A stretch of DNA of 64,000 nt from Candidatus Baltobacteraceae bacterium (GTDB taxonomy: Bacteria > Vulcanimicrobiota > Vulcanimicrobiia > Vulcanimicrobiales > Vulcanimicrobiaceae): positions 620,001 through 684,000 of the forward strand of contig DASXEW010000001.1 in assembly GCA_036489885.1 (NCBI GenBank). Direction: 5' to 3'. The position numbers were made by a program, and so were the translations under genes. Under the pieces are notes generated by a model. The model was not told the DNA's origin. It made no database searches and was given only the letters and a program-made list of their open reading frames with translations. Below, one piece after another: positions 1 to 10,230 of the stretch. Position 1 is the stretch's first letter, and the number at the start of each line of letters is the position of its first letter.

Positions 1-1
1 G

Positions 2-49
2 CTGTCGCTGCTTCGGACGCGTCCTTCCAGGATTGGAGCAGGCGTATGA
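2..49 (+). CDS. 3' end of an upstream gene (partial)
   Basis: An open frame enters from the left edge and ends at TGA 47-49, overlapping the ATG of the next gene as ATGA. That is the coupling pattern used throughout this window, so the end of an upstream operon gene is likely. Only about 15 residues are visible and they match no family I recognise. In the second chemosensory operon at 60.6 kb, CheR precedes CheW, so a CheR is a reasonable guess from order alone. Confidence 0.3.
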   Translation: MSLLRTRPSRIGAGV

Positions 50-558
50 GTGCACAAGAGGTTCTCATTCGGCGTGCGGAGCGGCTCTCGCAGTCGGCGG
101 CTCTCCGCGAACCGACCCGTTTGGTCGAGCTCCTCTGCTTTCAGATTGGCGGCGAGCGGTACGCGATCGAGACGCGCTTCACGTTCAGCGTATTGCAGCG
201 GGCGAGGCCCGCAGCACTGCCGGGATCTCCCGCGCACTTTCTCGGTATACTCGGTGTCCAAGGTGACATCGTCCCGGCAATCGATCTCGCCCGGATCTGG
301 GGTACCCAGCCGGTTCGGTCCGAGGCCCTGTCGGCCGTGATTCTTGGTGTCGACGAGCCGGAGTTTGCTATCGTTGCCGACAGCCTTGATGAGCTCGTCC
401 GCTTCCCCGAATCGGAAATTGCCGCGGCGCCTGCGCTCGAGGACCATCACGAGTTCGTAGCGCGCCTGTTTCGCGAGATGTTGCTTTTGGACGGCAAGGC
501 GCTACTGCAGGACGGCCGCTTTGCGATTCGCTCTTCGGCCGAAGAAAGGGACACCTAA
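46..558 (+). CDS. cheW: CheW-like chemotaxis coupling protein
   Basis: A 170-residue CheW-domain adaptor expected to link chemoreceptors to the CheA kinase in the cytoplasm. The CheW fold starts near residue 28 ([16 protein letters not shown]), followed by the conserved region around [18 protein letters not shown], residues 65-85. The N-terminal 25 residues are a charged extension. The frame stays open to the window edge, so an earlier start is possible, but ATG 46 sits in an ATGA overlap with an upstream stop and is the natural start. The stop shares one base with the next start (TAATG at 556-560), so it is coupled to the receptor gene. It is similar in architecture to the CheW at 61400. Confidence 0.85.
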   Translation: MSAQEVLIRRAERLSQSAALREPTRLVELLCFQIGGERYAIETRFTFSVLQRARPAALPGSPAHFLGILGVQGDIVPAIDLARIWGTQPVRSEALSAVILGVDEPEFAIVADSLDELVRFPESEIAAAPALEDHHEFVARLFREMLLLDGKALLQDGRFAIRSSAEERDT

Positions 559-2033
559 TGCGCCGCTGGAGTATCGCGCGTAAGCTAGCTCTCGTTTTTG
601 CGCTCGGGCCGCTAGCGATCGTGGCGCTGGCTCTTCTGGGCTACGCGAGTACCCAAAACTTGCTTATCGCAAGAGGGTGGGTGCTGCACACCTACGACGT
701 GCGCTATTCGATCGCATCGATGGAGATACAGGCAACCAAGTCCCTCGCCGATGAGCGCGCGTATCTCCTATCGGGGCGCCAGAGTGTCGCAGAAGCGTAC
801 CTCAATGACGTCGCGGCATTTCACGCATCGCTCGGAACTTTTACGCGTCTTAGTGTGGACAATCCGCGCCAGCAAGAGCGAGCGCGCATGCTGCGCGATA
901 CATTCGATGCAGAGCAACGCGTTCGAGCGCAAGCAATGGCCGTGCGCCGCGCGAAAGGTCTCGCGGGATTACTGAAGACCGTCACACCCGGTCTTGCCAA
1001 CGATCTGAGCGCGCGTGTTCAAAGGACACTGCAGGAGGCCGACGACGAAGAAAACCGGCTGCAAGCTGAACGTGACGTCGACGCGCAAAACGCGACCAAT
1101 TTGACGCTCAACGCGATCGCTTTTGGTGGAGCTGCAGCAATTCTGGTGCTCATCGTCATCGGGTTTATCGCGATTCGTAATCTAAGCGCGCCGATCGAGG
1201 AGGCCATCGCAACACTTTCAGCGGCGACGGCGGAGATCGTCGCCGGGACGACCCAACAGGCAGCTGGCGTGCAAGAGCAGGCCGCAGCCGTTGCGCAGAC
1301 GGTCGCCACCGTCGAAGAAATCACGCAAACCGCAGAACAATCGAACGAGCGCGCCAAAGCAGTCGTTGATTCTTCGCGACGTGCTACCGATGGCGGCGCG
1401 GTCGGGCGGCGTTCGGTCGAGAGCACGATCGTCGTGATGGGCGACATAAAAACGCGCACGGAGTCGATCGCAAAAAGCATCTTGGCGCTCGCCGAACAGG
1501 CGCAGGCGATCGGCGAGATCATCGCGGTCGTCAACGATCTTGCCGAGCAAACAAATATTCTGGCGCTCAATGCTTCGATCGAAGCGACGCGTGCCGGTGA
1601 CCAGGGCAAAGGCTTCAGCGTCGTCGCTGCAGAGATCAAAGCACTCGCCGATCAATCGAAGAAGGCGACCGTACAAGTTCGCCAGATTCTTGCCGAGATT
1701 CAGAAGTCGACGAATGCTGCCGTCATGGCGACGGAACAAGGTACGAAGAGTGTCGACGAAGCGATGCGAATCGTCAACGAAGCCGACGAAGCAATTCGGC
1801 TGCTCGTCGACACGATCGTCGAAGCGGCTCAAGCCTCGACCTCGATCAGCACCTCCGTCGGCCAGCAAGTCGTCGGAATGTCGCAGATCCAGTCGGCGAT
1901 GCGTAACATCGACCAAGCGACGTCGCAGAATCTCGCATCGACGCAACAATCGGAACAAGCTGCCCGAAATCTCGAGGGCATAGGTTCTCGCTTGCGGCTG
2001 CTGCTGCGCGGCGCAAACGGAGTCGCCGGATGA
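558..2033 (+). CDS. Methyl-accepting chemotaxis protein
   Basis: A 491-residue transmembrane chemoreceptor. A membrane segment at about residues 9-30 and a second at 186-207 enclose a roughly 155-residue, mostly helical sensor domain of the four-helix-bundle/CHASE3 type. The cytoplasmic part is a long coiled coil with the MCP signalling tip: [18 protein letters not shown] followed by [18 protein letters not shown]. The tip binds CheA and CheW, whose genes flank it. Many Gln/Glu/Ala positions could be methylation sites, but I cannot assign them. The gene starts in a TAATG overlap with cheW and ends in an ATGA overlap with cheA (2030-2033). The ligand is unknown. Confidence 0.92.
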   Translation: MRRWSIARKLALVFALGPLAIVALALLGYASTQNLLIARGWVLHTYDVRYSIASMEIQATKSLADERAYLLSGRQSVAEAYLNDVAAFHASLGTFTRLSVDNPRQQERARMLRDTFDAEQRVRAQAMAVRRAKGLAGLLKTVTPGLANDLSARVQRTLQEADDEENRLQAERDVDAQNATNLTLNAIAFGGAAAILVLIVIGFIAIRNLSAPIEEAIATLSAATAEIVAGTTQQAAGVQEQAAAVAQTVATVEEITQTAEQSNERAKAVVDSSRRATDGGAVGRRSVESTIVVMGDIKTRTESIAKSILALAEQAQAIGEIIAVVNDLAEQTNILALNASIEATRAGDQGKGFSVVAAEIKALADQSKKATVQVRQILAEIQKSTNAAVMATEQGTKSVDEAMRIVNEADEAIRLLVDTIVEAAQASTSISTSVGQQVVGMSQIQSAMRNIDQATSQNLASTQQSEQAARNLEGIGSRLRLLLRGANGVAG

Positions 2034-3961
2034 CGACTATCTCGGAGCGCTTGCTGACAACGTTCTTGGGCGAGCTCCAAGAGCGTTTGGGCGCGTTCGA
2101 GCAAGATCTCTTGGCGCTCGAGGGCGTCACGAGCGATGGTGAGCGCCACGAGCTCGTCAACGCTCTTTTCCGGGAAGCGCATAGCTTGAAGGGTGCGGCA
2201 AACGCCGTCGGTCTCGCCGACATTGCCGACGTCTGTCATCGCGCCGAGGACCTCCTCGCGACTTGTCGCGACCAGCCCGCGGCGCTCGACCAGAAATCGG
2301 TCGAGACGCTGTTCGGCGTCGTCGACTCACTTCGTGCACGAGCGGATCGATTGCGCGCTCCGCCTAGCACGCCGGCGCCGGCGCCGGTTGCAGTAACGGG
2401 AACCACGGCCGCGACACCGGTGGTCCCTACTGCACCGGCACCGGTGCCCGTTCACGACACGACCTTGCGGGTCGCGTCGGATAAACTTGATGTGCTCCTG
2501 CAACATACCGGCGAGCTCCTCGTTGCGCTTACAACCGGGGCCGACCGGGCGTTCCTGGAGCGCGCGGCGCGGCGCGTCGACGAGGAAGTCCGCAACATCC
2601 GGATGCTCCCGTTTTCGCTCGCCTGCGAGGGTCTCGAGCGAATCGTACGCGATTGCGCCGCGAGCGAAGGCAAGAAGTGCCGCCTGCACATCGTCGGCGG
2701 CGGGATCGAGCTCGACCGCGCGATTCTCGACGGGCTGCGTGATCCGCTCCAGCATCTCGTGCGCAACGCCATAATCCACGGAATCGAGCCGCCGGCTCAG
2801 CGCGCGGGGGCGGGTAAGGCGGCGGATGGCTCGATCACGGTCTACGCCGCTTTGCACGGCGGCGGCGTGGAAGTGACGGTTTCCGACGACGGCAATGGCC
2901 TCGATCTGGCTGCGATTCGAACGCGTGCGGAAGAACGTGGTTACACGATCAGCGATCTCGACGTCGGAGGCGCGATATTCTTGCCGGGCGTCTCGACTGC
3001 GCGCGGACTCACGAAAGAGGCTGGGCGCGGCGTCGGGATGGATGCCGTTCGTTCATCGATCGACGACCTGCGCGGAACGATAACCGTGCACTCGGACTCC
3101 GGTGCCGGAGCACGTTTCGTGATGATGGTCCCGCTCACGCTTACGACCGTGCGCGCCGTCGTCTTTGAAGTTGCGGGAAACACGCTGGCGATCGAGTCGT
3201 CGGCGGTCGAACGTTTTGTCCGCGTGCGTCCGGAGGAGATCGTATCGGTCGAAGGGCGTCCGCGGATCATCCGCGAGGGCTCTGCAACGTCGCTCGTCGA
3301 TTGCGCAAGCATCTTGCATCTCAACGACGAGATGCGTTCTCCGAACGACGCGCGTTACGTCATTTTTATCAAAGACACGCTGGGGCGCGTTGCGCTGGCA
3401 GTGGACGATCTGATCGAGGAACGCGAAGTCGTCGTTCGTCCGTTCGGACCACGCCTGGGCGGGATACGTAGCGCAATCGGCGCGACGATTCTTGCGGACG
3501 GTTCTACCGCGGTCATTTTGCGAGGCGGCTACATCGTGCAACAGGCCCACGAGCGCGGCCGCTCCTCTGCAAGTGCAAACGGCGAAGCGCGGGCCGGGCG
3601 AAAGCGTGTGTTACTCGTCGAAGATTCGATCACGACTCGAACGCTCGAACGCAGCATTTTGGAAGCCGCGGGTTACGACGTTGCAACGGCTGGCGACGGA
3701 GAAGAAGCGTGGTCGGTGTTGCAAGACGTCCCGGTCGACCTGGTCGTCACCGACGTCGACATGCCGCGTCTGGATGGCTTTGGACTGACGCAGCGGATTC
3801 GCGGCTCGCAACATCTCAGCGATCTTCCCGTGGTTTTGGTTACGGCGCGCGGGACCGATGAAGACAAGCGGCGTGGCGTCGACGCGGGCGCGGATGCTTA
3901 TGTCACCAAAGGCAATTTCGACCAAGGTGCGCTGCTGCAGACGTTGGCGGAGCTCTTATGA
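2030..3961 (+). CDS. cheA: CheA histidine kinase with fused receiver
   Basis: A 643-residue hybrid CheA. An N-terminal Hpt domain carries the phosphorylated His ([12 protein letters not shown], His51). A Pro/Ala-rich linker follows at about residues 115-140. The P3/P4 dimerisation and ATPase part holds the N box ([14 protein letters not shown]) and G boxes ([17 protein letters not shown]). A CheW-like P5 domain and a C-terminal receiver (about 525-643, phospho-acceptor Asp575 in [12 protein letters not shown]) complete it. There is no separate P2 CheY-binding domain, which is common in CheA-REC fusions. It is coupled by ATGA overlaps to the receptor upstream and cheB downstream. It likely passes phosphate to its own receiver, to CheB-like partners or to the downstream hybrid kinase. 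Confidence 0.92.
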   Translation: MTTISERLLTTFLGELQERLGAFEQDLLALEGVTSDGERHELVNALFREAHSLKGAANAVGLADIADVCHRAEDLLATCRDQPAALDQKSVETLFGVVDSLRARADRLRAPPSTPAPAPVAVTGTTAATPVVPTAPAPVPVHDTTLRVASDKLDVLLQHTGELLVALTTGADRAFLERAARRVDEEVRNIRMLPFSLACEGLERIVRDCAASEGKKCRLHIVGGGIELDRAILDGLRDPLQHLVRNAIIHGIEPPAQRAGAGKAADGSITVYAALHGGGVEVTVSDDGNGLDLAAIRTRAEERGYTISDLDVGGAIFLPGVSTARGLTKEAGRGVGMDAVRSSIDDLRGTITVHSDSGAGARFVMMVPLTLTTVRAVVFEVAGNTLAIESSAVERFVRVRPEEIVSVEGRPRIIREGSATSLVDCASILHLNDEMRSPNDARYVIFIKDTLGRVALAVDDLIEEREVVVRPFGPRLGGIRSAIGATILADGSTAVILRGGYIVQQAHERGRSSASANGEARAGRKRVLLVEDSITTRTLERSILEAAGYDVATAGDGEEAWSVLQDVPVDLVVTDVDMPRLDGFGLTQRIRGSQHLSDLPVVLVTARGTDEDKRRGVDAGADAYVTKGNFDQGALLQTLAELL

Positions 3962-4566
3962 AACACGCTGTCGTCGCAGTCGGCGCGTCGGCGGGAGGAC
4001 CGGCGGCACTGCACCAGATTCTTTCAAAGCTCGATCGAAACTTCTCACTACCGATCGTCGTCACGCAGCACATCACTCCTGGTTTCGTGGATGGCATGGT
4101 TCGATGGCTCGACGATGCAAGCGACTTGAAAGTCAAGGTAGCGGAACACGGTGAGCCGCTGCGCGAAGGCGTTGTTTACGTTGCAGCCGACGAGCATCAT
4201 CTGACTATTGCTGCGGACCGAACGATCGCGCTTTCCGACGAGCCGCTGGTGGCCGGGCACCGGCCTTCGGCGACGATGCTGTTCAAGTCGGTTGCAAGGA
4301 CGTATGGCGCGAGCGTGCTCGCGATAATACTTACTGGGATGGGTAAAGACGGTGTTGACGGGCTAGCGGCCATACGAAACGCCGGCGGTACCGTCATTGC
4401 GCAAGACGAGAAAAGCAGCGCGGTCTTTGGTATGCCCAAAGCCGCAATCGAGGCAGGATGCACCGACGAAATCATTTCTCTGGACGGGATCATCGCACGT
4501 ATTTGGGCAGCGGGTCGTCCAAACGGAGTTCAAGGGGGTAACCATGGCACGATTACTAGTCGTTGA
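3958..4566 (+). CDS. cheB: CheB-type methylesterase, catalytic domain only
   Basis: A 202-residue protein covering only the CheB C-terminal catalytic domain. The expected triad is visible: Ser11 in GASAGGP, His38 in TQHITPGF and Asp131 in LTGMGKDG. This family removes methyl groups from receptor glutamates and can deamidate glutamines. The usual N-terminal receiver is absent, so activity cannot be switched by direct phosphorylation in the standard way; it may be constitutive or controlled by protein contacts. It starts in an ATGA overlap with cheA. Its 3' end overlaps the next gene by 23 bases. Confidence 0.88.
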   Translation: MKHAVVAVGASAGGPAALHQILSKLDRNFSLPIVVTQHITPGFVDGMVRWLDDASDLKVKVAEHGEPLREGVVYVAADEHHLTIAADRTIALSDEPLVAGHRPSATMLFKSVARTYGASVLAIILTGMGKDGVDGLAAIRNAGGTVIAQDEKSSAVFGMPKAAIEAGCTDEIISLDGIIARIWAAGRPNGVQGGNHGTITSR

Positions 4567-7483
4567 GGACAGCGCGACGCAGGCCGAGCAACTTCGCTCG
4601 ATCCTCGAAGCGGAAGGTTGGGAGGTCGTCGTTGCAAGCGATGGTCTCGCAGCCCTTGACATCCTTAAAGAAGATGCCATCGACCTCGTCATCTCCGACA
4701 TCGTCATGCCCAAAATGTCCGGCTACGAGCTTTGCAGCAAAGTCAAAGCCGCCGAAGCAACGCGCGACGTTCCCGTCATGCTCGTCTCGTCGCTCAGCGA
4801 AGCCATGGACGTCATCCGCGGTCTCGAGGCCGGTGCCGACAACTTTCTGACCAAACCGTACGACGAACACCATCTCGTCGGTCGCGTGCGCGCGATTCTG
4901 GACAATCGTGCGGTCCGCTTAGGCCGTAAACTGTCGGTCGGCATCGAGGTCGTTTTCCTCGGAAAGCGCTTCACGATCACGTCGGAAAAAGAGCAGATCC
5001 TCGATTTGCTCATGTCGACGTTCGAGGATACGGTTCGTGCAAATCGCGAGCTGCAAAAGCATCGCTCCGAGCTGGCGGCTGCGAAAGAAAAGCTCGAAGA
5101 ATATGCGCTGTTACTCGAAAGCCGCGTCCATGTCTCGGAAGAGAAGTACGCGACGCTGTTGGAAAACGCGAGCAGCGGAATCTTGCTCTGCGACAAAGAG
5201 GGCGTGATCCGCGAGGCCAACCGCGAAGCCGGCAAGATCGCGGGACGTCCGCACAACAAGCTCGTCGGAGCGAAGCTCGTCGACTTGGCGCCTCATCTGA
5301 TGGGCGATGACAATGCGACATGGAAACAGCTGCTCCACGACGGAAGCGGACATCTGCACACGGTTGCGGTCCGGCGCGACGACGGATCGCGGCTTTGGAT
5401 CGACATCACGGCTTCGCTGATCACAATCGATGACGTCGAGTGCGTCCAGGTCATCTGGCACGACGTCACCGAGCGCAAGATGCTCGAGGACCGCTTACGC
5501 CGCTCGCAGCGCATGCGCTACGCGTTGCTCTCCGAGAATACGCGCGAGCTGATTCTCTTCATCGACAACGACACGCATCAGATCGTCGAGGCGAACGCGG
5601 CCGCGGTCGAAGTGTACGGCTACACGCGCGACGAGCTGCTCACGATGAACATCGAACAGATCCGAGCGCCCGAAGTGCACGAGCAGATCCAAGCGCTCTT
5701 CCCACGTGTTCCGGAGGGGTTCACGGCCGAAACGATTGCGCTACGCAAAGACGGTTCGACGTTTCCGATCGAGATCTACGTTCGGGCCGGCGAAGTCGAC
5801 GGGCGGAGCGTTAGCCTTTCGGTCGGCCGCGATATCACGGAACGTCGCGAAAACATGCGCGATCTCCGTACTGCGCTCGAACAAGCACTGCAAGCGAACA
5901 AGCTCAAGTCCGAGTTCGTCGCGACGGTCAGCCACGAAATCCGCACGCCGCTCAACGGCATCGTCGGAATGTCGGAGCTGTTGCAGCGCACGAACCTCGA
6001 TGCGGATCAGTCCGAATCCGCGCGAACGATTCACGAATCGTCGCTCGCACTCCTCAAGATCATCAACGACATCCTCGATTTCTCGAAGCTGGAATCGGGC
6101 CGCGCGCAGCTCGAGCTGGTCGAATTCGAGCTGGAGCCGGTCGTCAACAGCGTCGTCGAGCTGATCGGACGCGCGATCAAGCGCGAGTCGCTGACGCTCA
6201 TGACCTACGTCGCGCCAGGCGTCCCCGGCTCGTTCCGTGGCGATCCCGGCCGTTTGCGTCAAGTGCTCATGAACCTCGTCGGCAATGCCGTCAAGTTCAC
6301 GGAATCGGGGCACATCTTGCTCTCCGTGCAATTGGGCGAGAAGCTCGCCGACGGGCGCGCAATGCTGCGCGTCAGCGTCGCGGATACCGGCATCGGTATG
6401 GACGAGGAAACACAGCGGAAGCTGTTCACGCCGTTCGTGCAAGGCGACGCGTCGACCACGCGCAAGTTCGGCGGAACGGGCCTAGGTCTCTCGATCTGCA
6501 AAGCCTACGTCGAGCTGATGAATGGCGACATTCATCTCGAGAGCGCGCCGGGTGAAGGGACGACCGTCACGTTCACGGTGATGTTGGAAGTCGCATCGGA
6601 ACGCCGCAACCGTCCGCATCCGGGAATACTCGCCGGGCTGCGCCTCATGGTCATCGATGAAGACGAAGACACGCGCATTATGCTCAAGCGCTATGCGGAA
6701 GACTGGGATATGAAGGTCGTCGAGACGTCGGAGGGCCGGTCGGCGCTGGATACGTTGCGGAAATCTGCGCGCGATCTCGAGCCCTTCGACGTTGCGATCG
6801 TCGGCTCGCTCAAAGGTTCGATCAACGAGCTCGGTTTGGGCTATGAGATCAAGCGCGACGCGGACATCGCGGCGACCCGTCTCATGATGCTGACGTTCAA
6901 CGACGTCGAGGAACCTTCAAAGGGCGTGAAAGCCTACGGCTTCGAGACGTATCTGACGAAGCCGCTCGTGCAATCACACGTCTACGACCGGCTAATAACG
7001 ATGTTCGCGAAGAAAAGCGGCAACAGCGAGCCGGTTCCGACGCAGAAGGACACAGGCGAAATCGTGCCGCTCGAAACCCCGTTGCGAGTTCTCGTCGCCG
7101 AAGACAACGCGCTCAACCGGCGCGTTGCCGAGAGGCAGCTCGCGATGCTCGGCTGTCAGGTTGCGATGGTCGAGAACGGTAGCGAAGTGCTTGCAATTCT
7201 CGAGAAAGAGATGTTCGACGTCGTTCTGATGGATTGCAATATGCCGGTGATGGACGGCTTCGAGGCGACGCGCGCCCTTCGCGAGCTCGAGCATGCAGGC
7301 ATTCGCTCACGCAGCCTCATCGTCGCAATGACGGCGAATGCAACACAAGAAGATCGCGATCGATGCTTGGCAGCCGGAATGGACGATTACGTCTCGAAAC
7401 CGATCCTGATGGCTCCACTGCGTGAGGCTCTCATCCGTGCGACCTCGACGCTGACGCCTGCAGGAGGCGCACGTATCGAGTAA
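4544..7483 (+). CDS. Hybrid sensor histidine kinase (REC-PAS-PAS-HisKA-HATPase-REC-REC)
   Basis: A 979-residue soluble hybrid kinase. Domains: receiver (1-120, Asp52 in SDIVMPKMSG), coiled coil (about 160-200), two PAS domains (about 200-440), HisKA with His464 (VSHEIRTPLNG), HATPase with NLVGNAVKFT and DTGIGM, a receiver-like domain (about 700-825), and a true receiver with Asp897 (LMDCNMPVMDG). In the middle receiver the phospho-acceptor position reads VAIVGSLKGS, so the Asp is missing and it is probably a pseudo-receiver. The start is ATG 4544, preceded by a strong AAGGGGG ribosome site; a start 147 bases upstream lies inside cheB and adds residues unlike the family. It is the last signalling gene of the chemosensory operon and a likely target or modulator of CheA. 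Confidence 0.9.
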   Translation: MARLLVVEDSATQAEQLRSILEAEGWEVVVASDGLAALDILKEDAIDLVISDIVMPKMSGYELCSKVKAAEATRDVPVMLVSSLSEAMDVIRGLEAGADNFLTKPYDEHHLVGRVRAILDNRAVRLGRKLSVGIEVVFLGKRFTITSEKEQILDLLMSTFEDTVRANRELQKHRSELAAAKEKLEEYALLLESRVHVSEEKYATLLENASSGILLCDKEGVIREANREAGKIAGRPHNKLVGAKLVDLAPHLMGDDNATWKQLLHDGSGHLHTVAVRRDDGSRLWIDITASLITIDDVECVQVIWHDVTERKMLEDRLRRSQRMRYALLSENTRELILFIDNDTHQIVEANAAAVEVYGYTRDELLTMNIEQIRAPEVHEQIQALFPRVPEGFTAETIALRKDGSTFPIEIYVRAGEVDGRSVSLSVGRDITERRENMRDLRTALEQALQANKLKSEFVATVSHEIRTPLNGIVGMSELLQRTNLDADQSESARTIHESSLALLKIINDILDFSKLESGRAQLELVEFELEPVVNSVVELIGRAIKRESLTLMTYVAPGVPGSFRGDPGRLRQVLMNLVGNAVKFTESGHILLSVQLGEKLADGRAMLRVSVADTGIGMDEETQRKLFTPFVQGDASTTRKFGGTGLGLSICKAYVELMNGDIHLESAPGEGTTVTFTVMLEVASERRNRPHPGILAGLRLMVIDEDEDTRIMLKRYAEDWDMKVVETSEGRSALDTLRKSARDLEPFDVAIVGSLKGSINELGLGYEIKRDADIAATRLMMLTFNDVEEPSKGVKAYGFETYLTKPLVQSHVYDRLITMFAKKSGNSEPVPTQKDTGEIVPLETPLRVLVAEDNALNRRVAERQLAMLGCQVAMVENGSEVLAILEKEMFDVVLMDCNMPVMDGFEATRALRELEHAGIRSRSLIVAMTANATQEDRDRCLAAGMDDYVSKPILMAPLREALIRATSTLTPAGGARIE

Positions 7484-8750
7484 ACCCACCGTCGTCATAG
7501 GGGGCGGAGCTGCGGGTCTTGCCGCGGCACGCTTGATTTCGCGCGCCGGCGGTTCTGCAATCCTACTGGAGGCACGTGATCGGCTCGGCGGCAGAGCCTA
7601 TACGCGCTCGCTACCCGGTCTCGCAGCGGCGGCTGAGCTTGGCGCAGAATACATTCACGGCAGCCCACAGATAACGCTCGATCTCTTGCATGACGCCGGG
7701 ACGACGAACATCGAGGTTGCCGACGGAAACTTCGAACGCGTCGGCGGCGAATTCGTCCGCGGCGCCGATCGATTTGAACTTGCATACCGGGTCGTCGAAC
7801 GAGCCGGCAATCTGCAGCGCGATCTCAGCGTCGACGATTTCTTGCGCGAGATCGAGAACGAGCACGATCTCGACGAAGCTGCGCGCTGGTTCCGCGTCCT
7901 CGTCGAAGGTTACGATGCCGCGGATCCGGCACGCGCGAGCCTCAAAGAGATCATCGCCGAGTGGAACGGTCCCACATTAACCGGCTCGACGCGCCCGCTT
8001 GGCGGCTATGGGCCGCTCATCGACACGCTGGTGCGCTCGTTCGATCCGGCTCGAATCGACATTCGTCTTCAAAGCATCGTGGAAGAGATTGCGTGGAAAC
8101 CCGGAGCCGTCGTCGTTTCCGGCCAGACGCACGGCGAGCGGTTTTCGATCGAAGGAGCGGTCGCAATCGTCACCGTGCCGATCAAGGTGCTTTCGGAAAT
8201 CCGCTTCTCGCCGCCGCTGGACGCTGAAAAAACCGTTGCTTTGGGTGCGATCGCGATGGGCAGCGTGGTGAAGGTCCTCTTGCATTTTCGTTCTGCATGG
8301 TGGGAAGAGCTCGACGAGCGAATCGGCGCTGGCGCATTCTTTCACAACTTCGCGACGGATTTTCCGACGTTTTGGACACAGCTGCCTTTACATGTCCCAC
8401 TATTGACCGCGTGGGCGGGCGGGCCAAGAGCCGAGCGGCTCGAGGGACTCGGCGAGGACGAAATCGTGCATCGCGCCATCACGTCGCTCGAGACGACGTT
8501 CGCCCTACGCTCCGCCGACATGCATTTGGAATCTGCGCTTGCGCACGACTGGGGCGCCGATCCGTTCGCTCGCGGCGCCTACAGCTACGTGCTCGTCGGC
8601 GGTAGCGGCGCACGTGAGAAGCTCTCCAAGCCGATTGCCTCGACGCTGTTCTTTGCGGGTGAGGCGACCTCGCCCGATGCATCGGGCACAGTCTCCGGCG
8701 CTCTTGAAAGCGGCGAGCGCGCTGCGCGAGACGCACTCGCCGCACGATAG
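7473..8750 (+). CDS. FAD-dependent amine oxidase-family protein, start codon unclear
   Basis: A flavin monoamine oxidase-type protein of about 425 residues that would oxidise an unknown amine using FAD. The N-terminal FAD-binding motif is intact: VVIGGGAAGLAAARLI, then LLEARDRLGGRAYT. The C-terminal FAD motif is LFFAGEATSPDASGTVSGA. The first ordinary start codon, TTG 7533, would cut away the dinucleotide-binding motif. Upstream to the in-frame stop at 7452 there is no ATG, GTG or TTG. The only well-placed candidate is GTA 7473, five bases after a perfect AGGAGG (7462-7467). The 5' end lies within the 3' end of the hybrid kinase gene. The role beside chemotaxis genes is unknown. Confidence 0.82.
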   Translation, partial: VSSKPTVVIGGGAAGLAAARLISRAGGSAILLEARDRLGGRAYTRSLPGLAAAAELGAEYIHGSPQITLDLLHDAGTTNIEVADGNFERVGGEFVRGADRFELAYRVVERAGNLQRDLSVDDFLREIENEHDLDEAARWFRVLVEGYDAADPARASLKEIIAEWNGPTLTGSTRPLGGYGPLIDTLVRSFDPARIDIRLQSIVEEIAWKPGAVVVSGQTHGERFSIEGAVAIVTVPIKVLSEIRFSPPLDAEKTVALGAIAMGSVVKVLLHFRSAWWEELDERIGAGAFFHNFATDFPTFWTQLPLHVPLLTAWAGGPRAERLEGLGEDEIVHRAITSLETTFALRSADMHLESALAHDWGADPFARGAYSYVLVGGSGAREKLSKPIASTLFFAGEATSPDASGTVSGALESGERAARDALAAR

Positions 8751-8850
8751 CGCTCCGATGCTCAGGAGGCGGACTTCTCCACAGGGCACTTGAAATGGCC
8801 CTTAAGGCACTCGGCACGGGTTGTGACGGGGGCTCCATGGGTGTTTGTTA

Positions 8851-10230
8851 ATGTCAACGGTCGCAAGCGAATCTCCCGAAAGGCTGCCGCGAAAGGTTCA
8901 AGACCCAAGCCGGCTCTTGCGCGAGCTAGAGGCGCGTTTCCGCAGTTCGACGGATCCGCATGAGCGCGCCATGCTTGCGGACGCGATCGTTCCCGAGTAT
9001 GTCTCGATTGGCGACGCAGCTCGAGCGGCGGAAGTCATCGATTCCATCCCTGACGTCGATGATCCGGACCTTGCCGCGCGGCTCACGGCACTGCGCGCGA
9101 TCGTCGAGGCAATGCACGGCAACGATCCCGAGAAAATTCTGGTCGATGTTGTATCAAAGAAGTCGTTGGCGTCCGCAACAAGCGCAGTTGTCCAACATCG
9201 AGCCGGATTGGCATATTTTTATGCCCGCCGACCACATGCCGCCGAAAATCACGCATTGCAAGCCCTGTGGTTTGCGGATGCTGACGGGCAGCGGCGGCTT
9301 GCCGCACGCGCCGCGAGTGTTCTTTACGCGGTGCACTATCATCTGACCGGCGACATGAAGGCCGCTCGATACTACGCCGAGGTCGCAGCCGTAGAGGCGA
9401 CGGCAGCGGGCGAAGCCGTCATCCGACGGTTGTTTCTGATCGCGCAACTCGATCTCGCTGTTTGCTTTGGTGAATGGGATCGTGCGCGTTCCCTTCTTGA
9501 ACTATTGCGACGAGACAAGTGGTACGACACGTATTCGGGAGGACAAGCTGCTCAGGTTGGATTGATTATGATCTTGGGTCATTCGGGAGATTTCGCAACG
9601 ATGAAGGGAGCCGTTGACTCGTTCCTTGAGGCTGCGCGCTCTAAGGCCGACTACAGTCTAGCCTATGCGTTGTCGGCGCTCGCGCTTGCCGGCTCGGGAA
9701 TCGATGATGAAGCGGCCAGGCTAGCGCGTCGTGCTATCAGCATGAGCCGCGAAGGCGGCGTTCCGGAAAACGCCGGTGACTCGATACGTCGGCGACTCGC
9801 TTCTGTGATCGGAGCTTTTGTCTGCATCCTGGTCGGTGACGTTCACCGTGGAACTCGCGCTCTAGAAGCTCGAACTAAGTTGCCGGGAGGCAGTGGCGCT
9901 CTGGCGCGAGCGCTCTTTGCATCGATCCGAGGCCATCAAGTCGAGATGGCCGACCCTATGCTCCAAAACGTGCGCGGTCTCGTGGAACTGCTCACGGGCG
10001 TGAAGCGAGTCCGTCTCGATCGTGTCCAGCGAATTCCTGAGCGAGCTCGAGCTTTGACGCATACGGAGTTGACGCTCCTTCGCGCGACCGCAACGGGCAA
10101 AACCAACGGTGAGATCGCGAAGGAACGAGGGGTGACCCGGAACGCTGTGGAGCGCCGGTTGATGAGCGCGTATGAAAAGCTCGGTGTTCGGAATCGCACT
10201 GAAGCGATCGCGAAGTTAGCTGAAATCTAA
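8851..10230 (+). CDS. LuxR-type transcriptional regulator with helical-repeat sensor region
   Basis: A 460-residue protein with a C-terminal LuxR/NarL helix-turn-helix at about residues 395-460 (LTHTELTLLRATATGKTNGE, then AVERRLMSAYEKLGV). The N-terminal 390 residues look all-alpha, with tetratricopeptide-like helix pairs, as in MalT/LAL-type regulators but without an ATPase domain. The inducer and targets are unknown. ATG 8851 is chosen over the TTG two codons upstream; no clear ribosome site is visible for either. It stands alone, 100 bases after the amine oxidase gene and 278 bases before the next gene. Confidence 0.75.
   Translation: MSTVASESPERLPRKVQDPSRLLRELEARFRSSTDPHERAMLADAIVPEYVSIGDAARAAEVIDSIPDVDDPDLAARLTALRAIVEAMHGNDPEKILVDVVSKKSLASATSAVVQHRAGLAYFYARRPHAAENHALQALWFADADGQRRLAARAASVLYAVHYHLTGDMKAARYYAEVAAVEATAAGEAVIRRLFLIAQLDLAVCFGEWDRARSLLELLRRDKWYDTYSGGQAAQVGLIMILGHSGDFATMKGAVDSFLEAARSKADYSLAYALSALALAGSGIDDEAARLARRAISMSREGGVPENAGDSIRRRLASVIGAFVCILVGDVHRGTRALEARTKLPGGSGALARALFASIRGHQVEMADPMLQNVRGLVELLTGVKRVRLDRVQRIPERARALTHTELTLLRATATGKTNGEIAKERGVTRNAVERRLMSAYEKLGVRNRTEAIAKLAEI

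Noticed and set aside
1019-1958. Long minus-strand ORFs inside the chemoreceptor gene
   Set aside because: Typical GC-rich shadows: Arg/Ala/Ser-biased, no domain, fully inside a clear gene.
4397-4543. A 49-residue N-terminal extension of the hybrid kinase
   Set aside because: It lies within cheB in another frame; a strong ribosome site precedes ATG 4544 and the receiver begins there.
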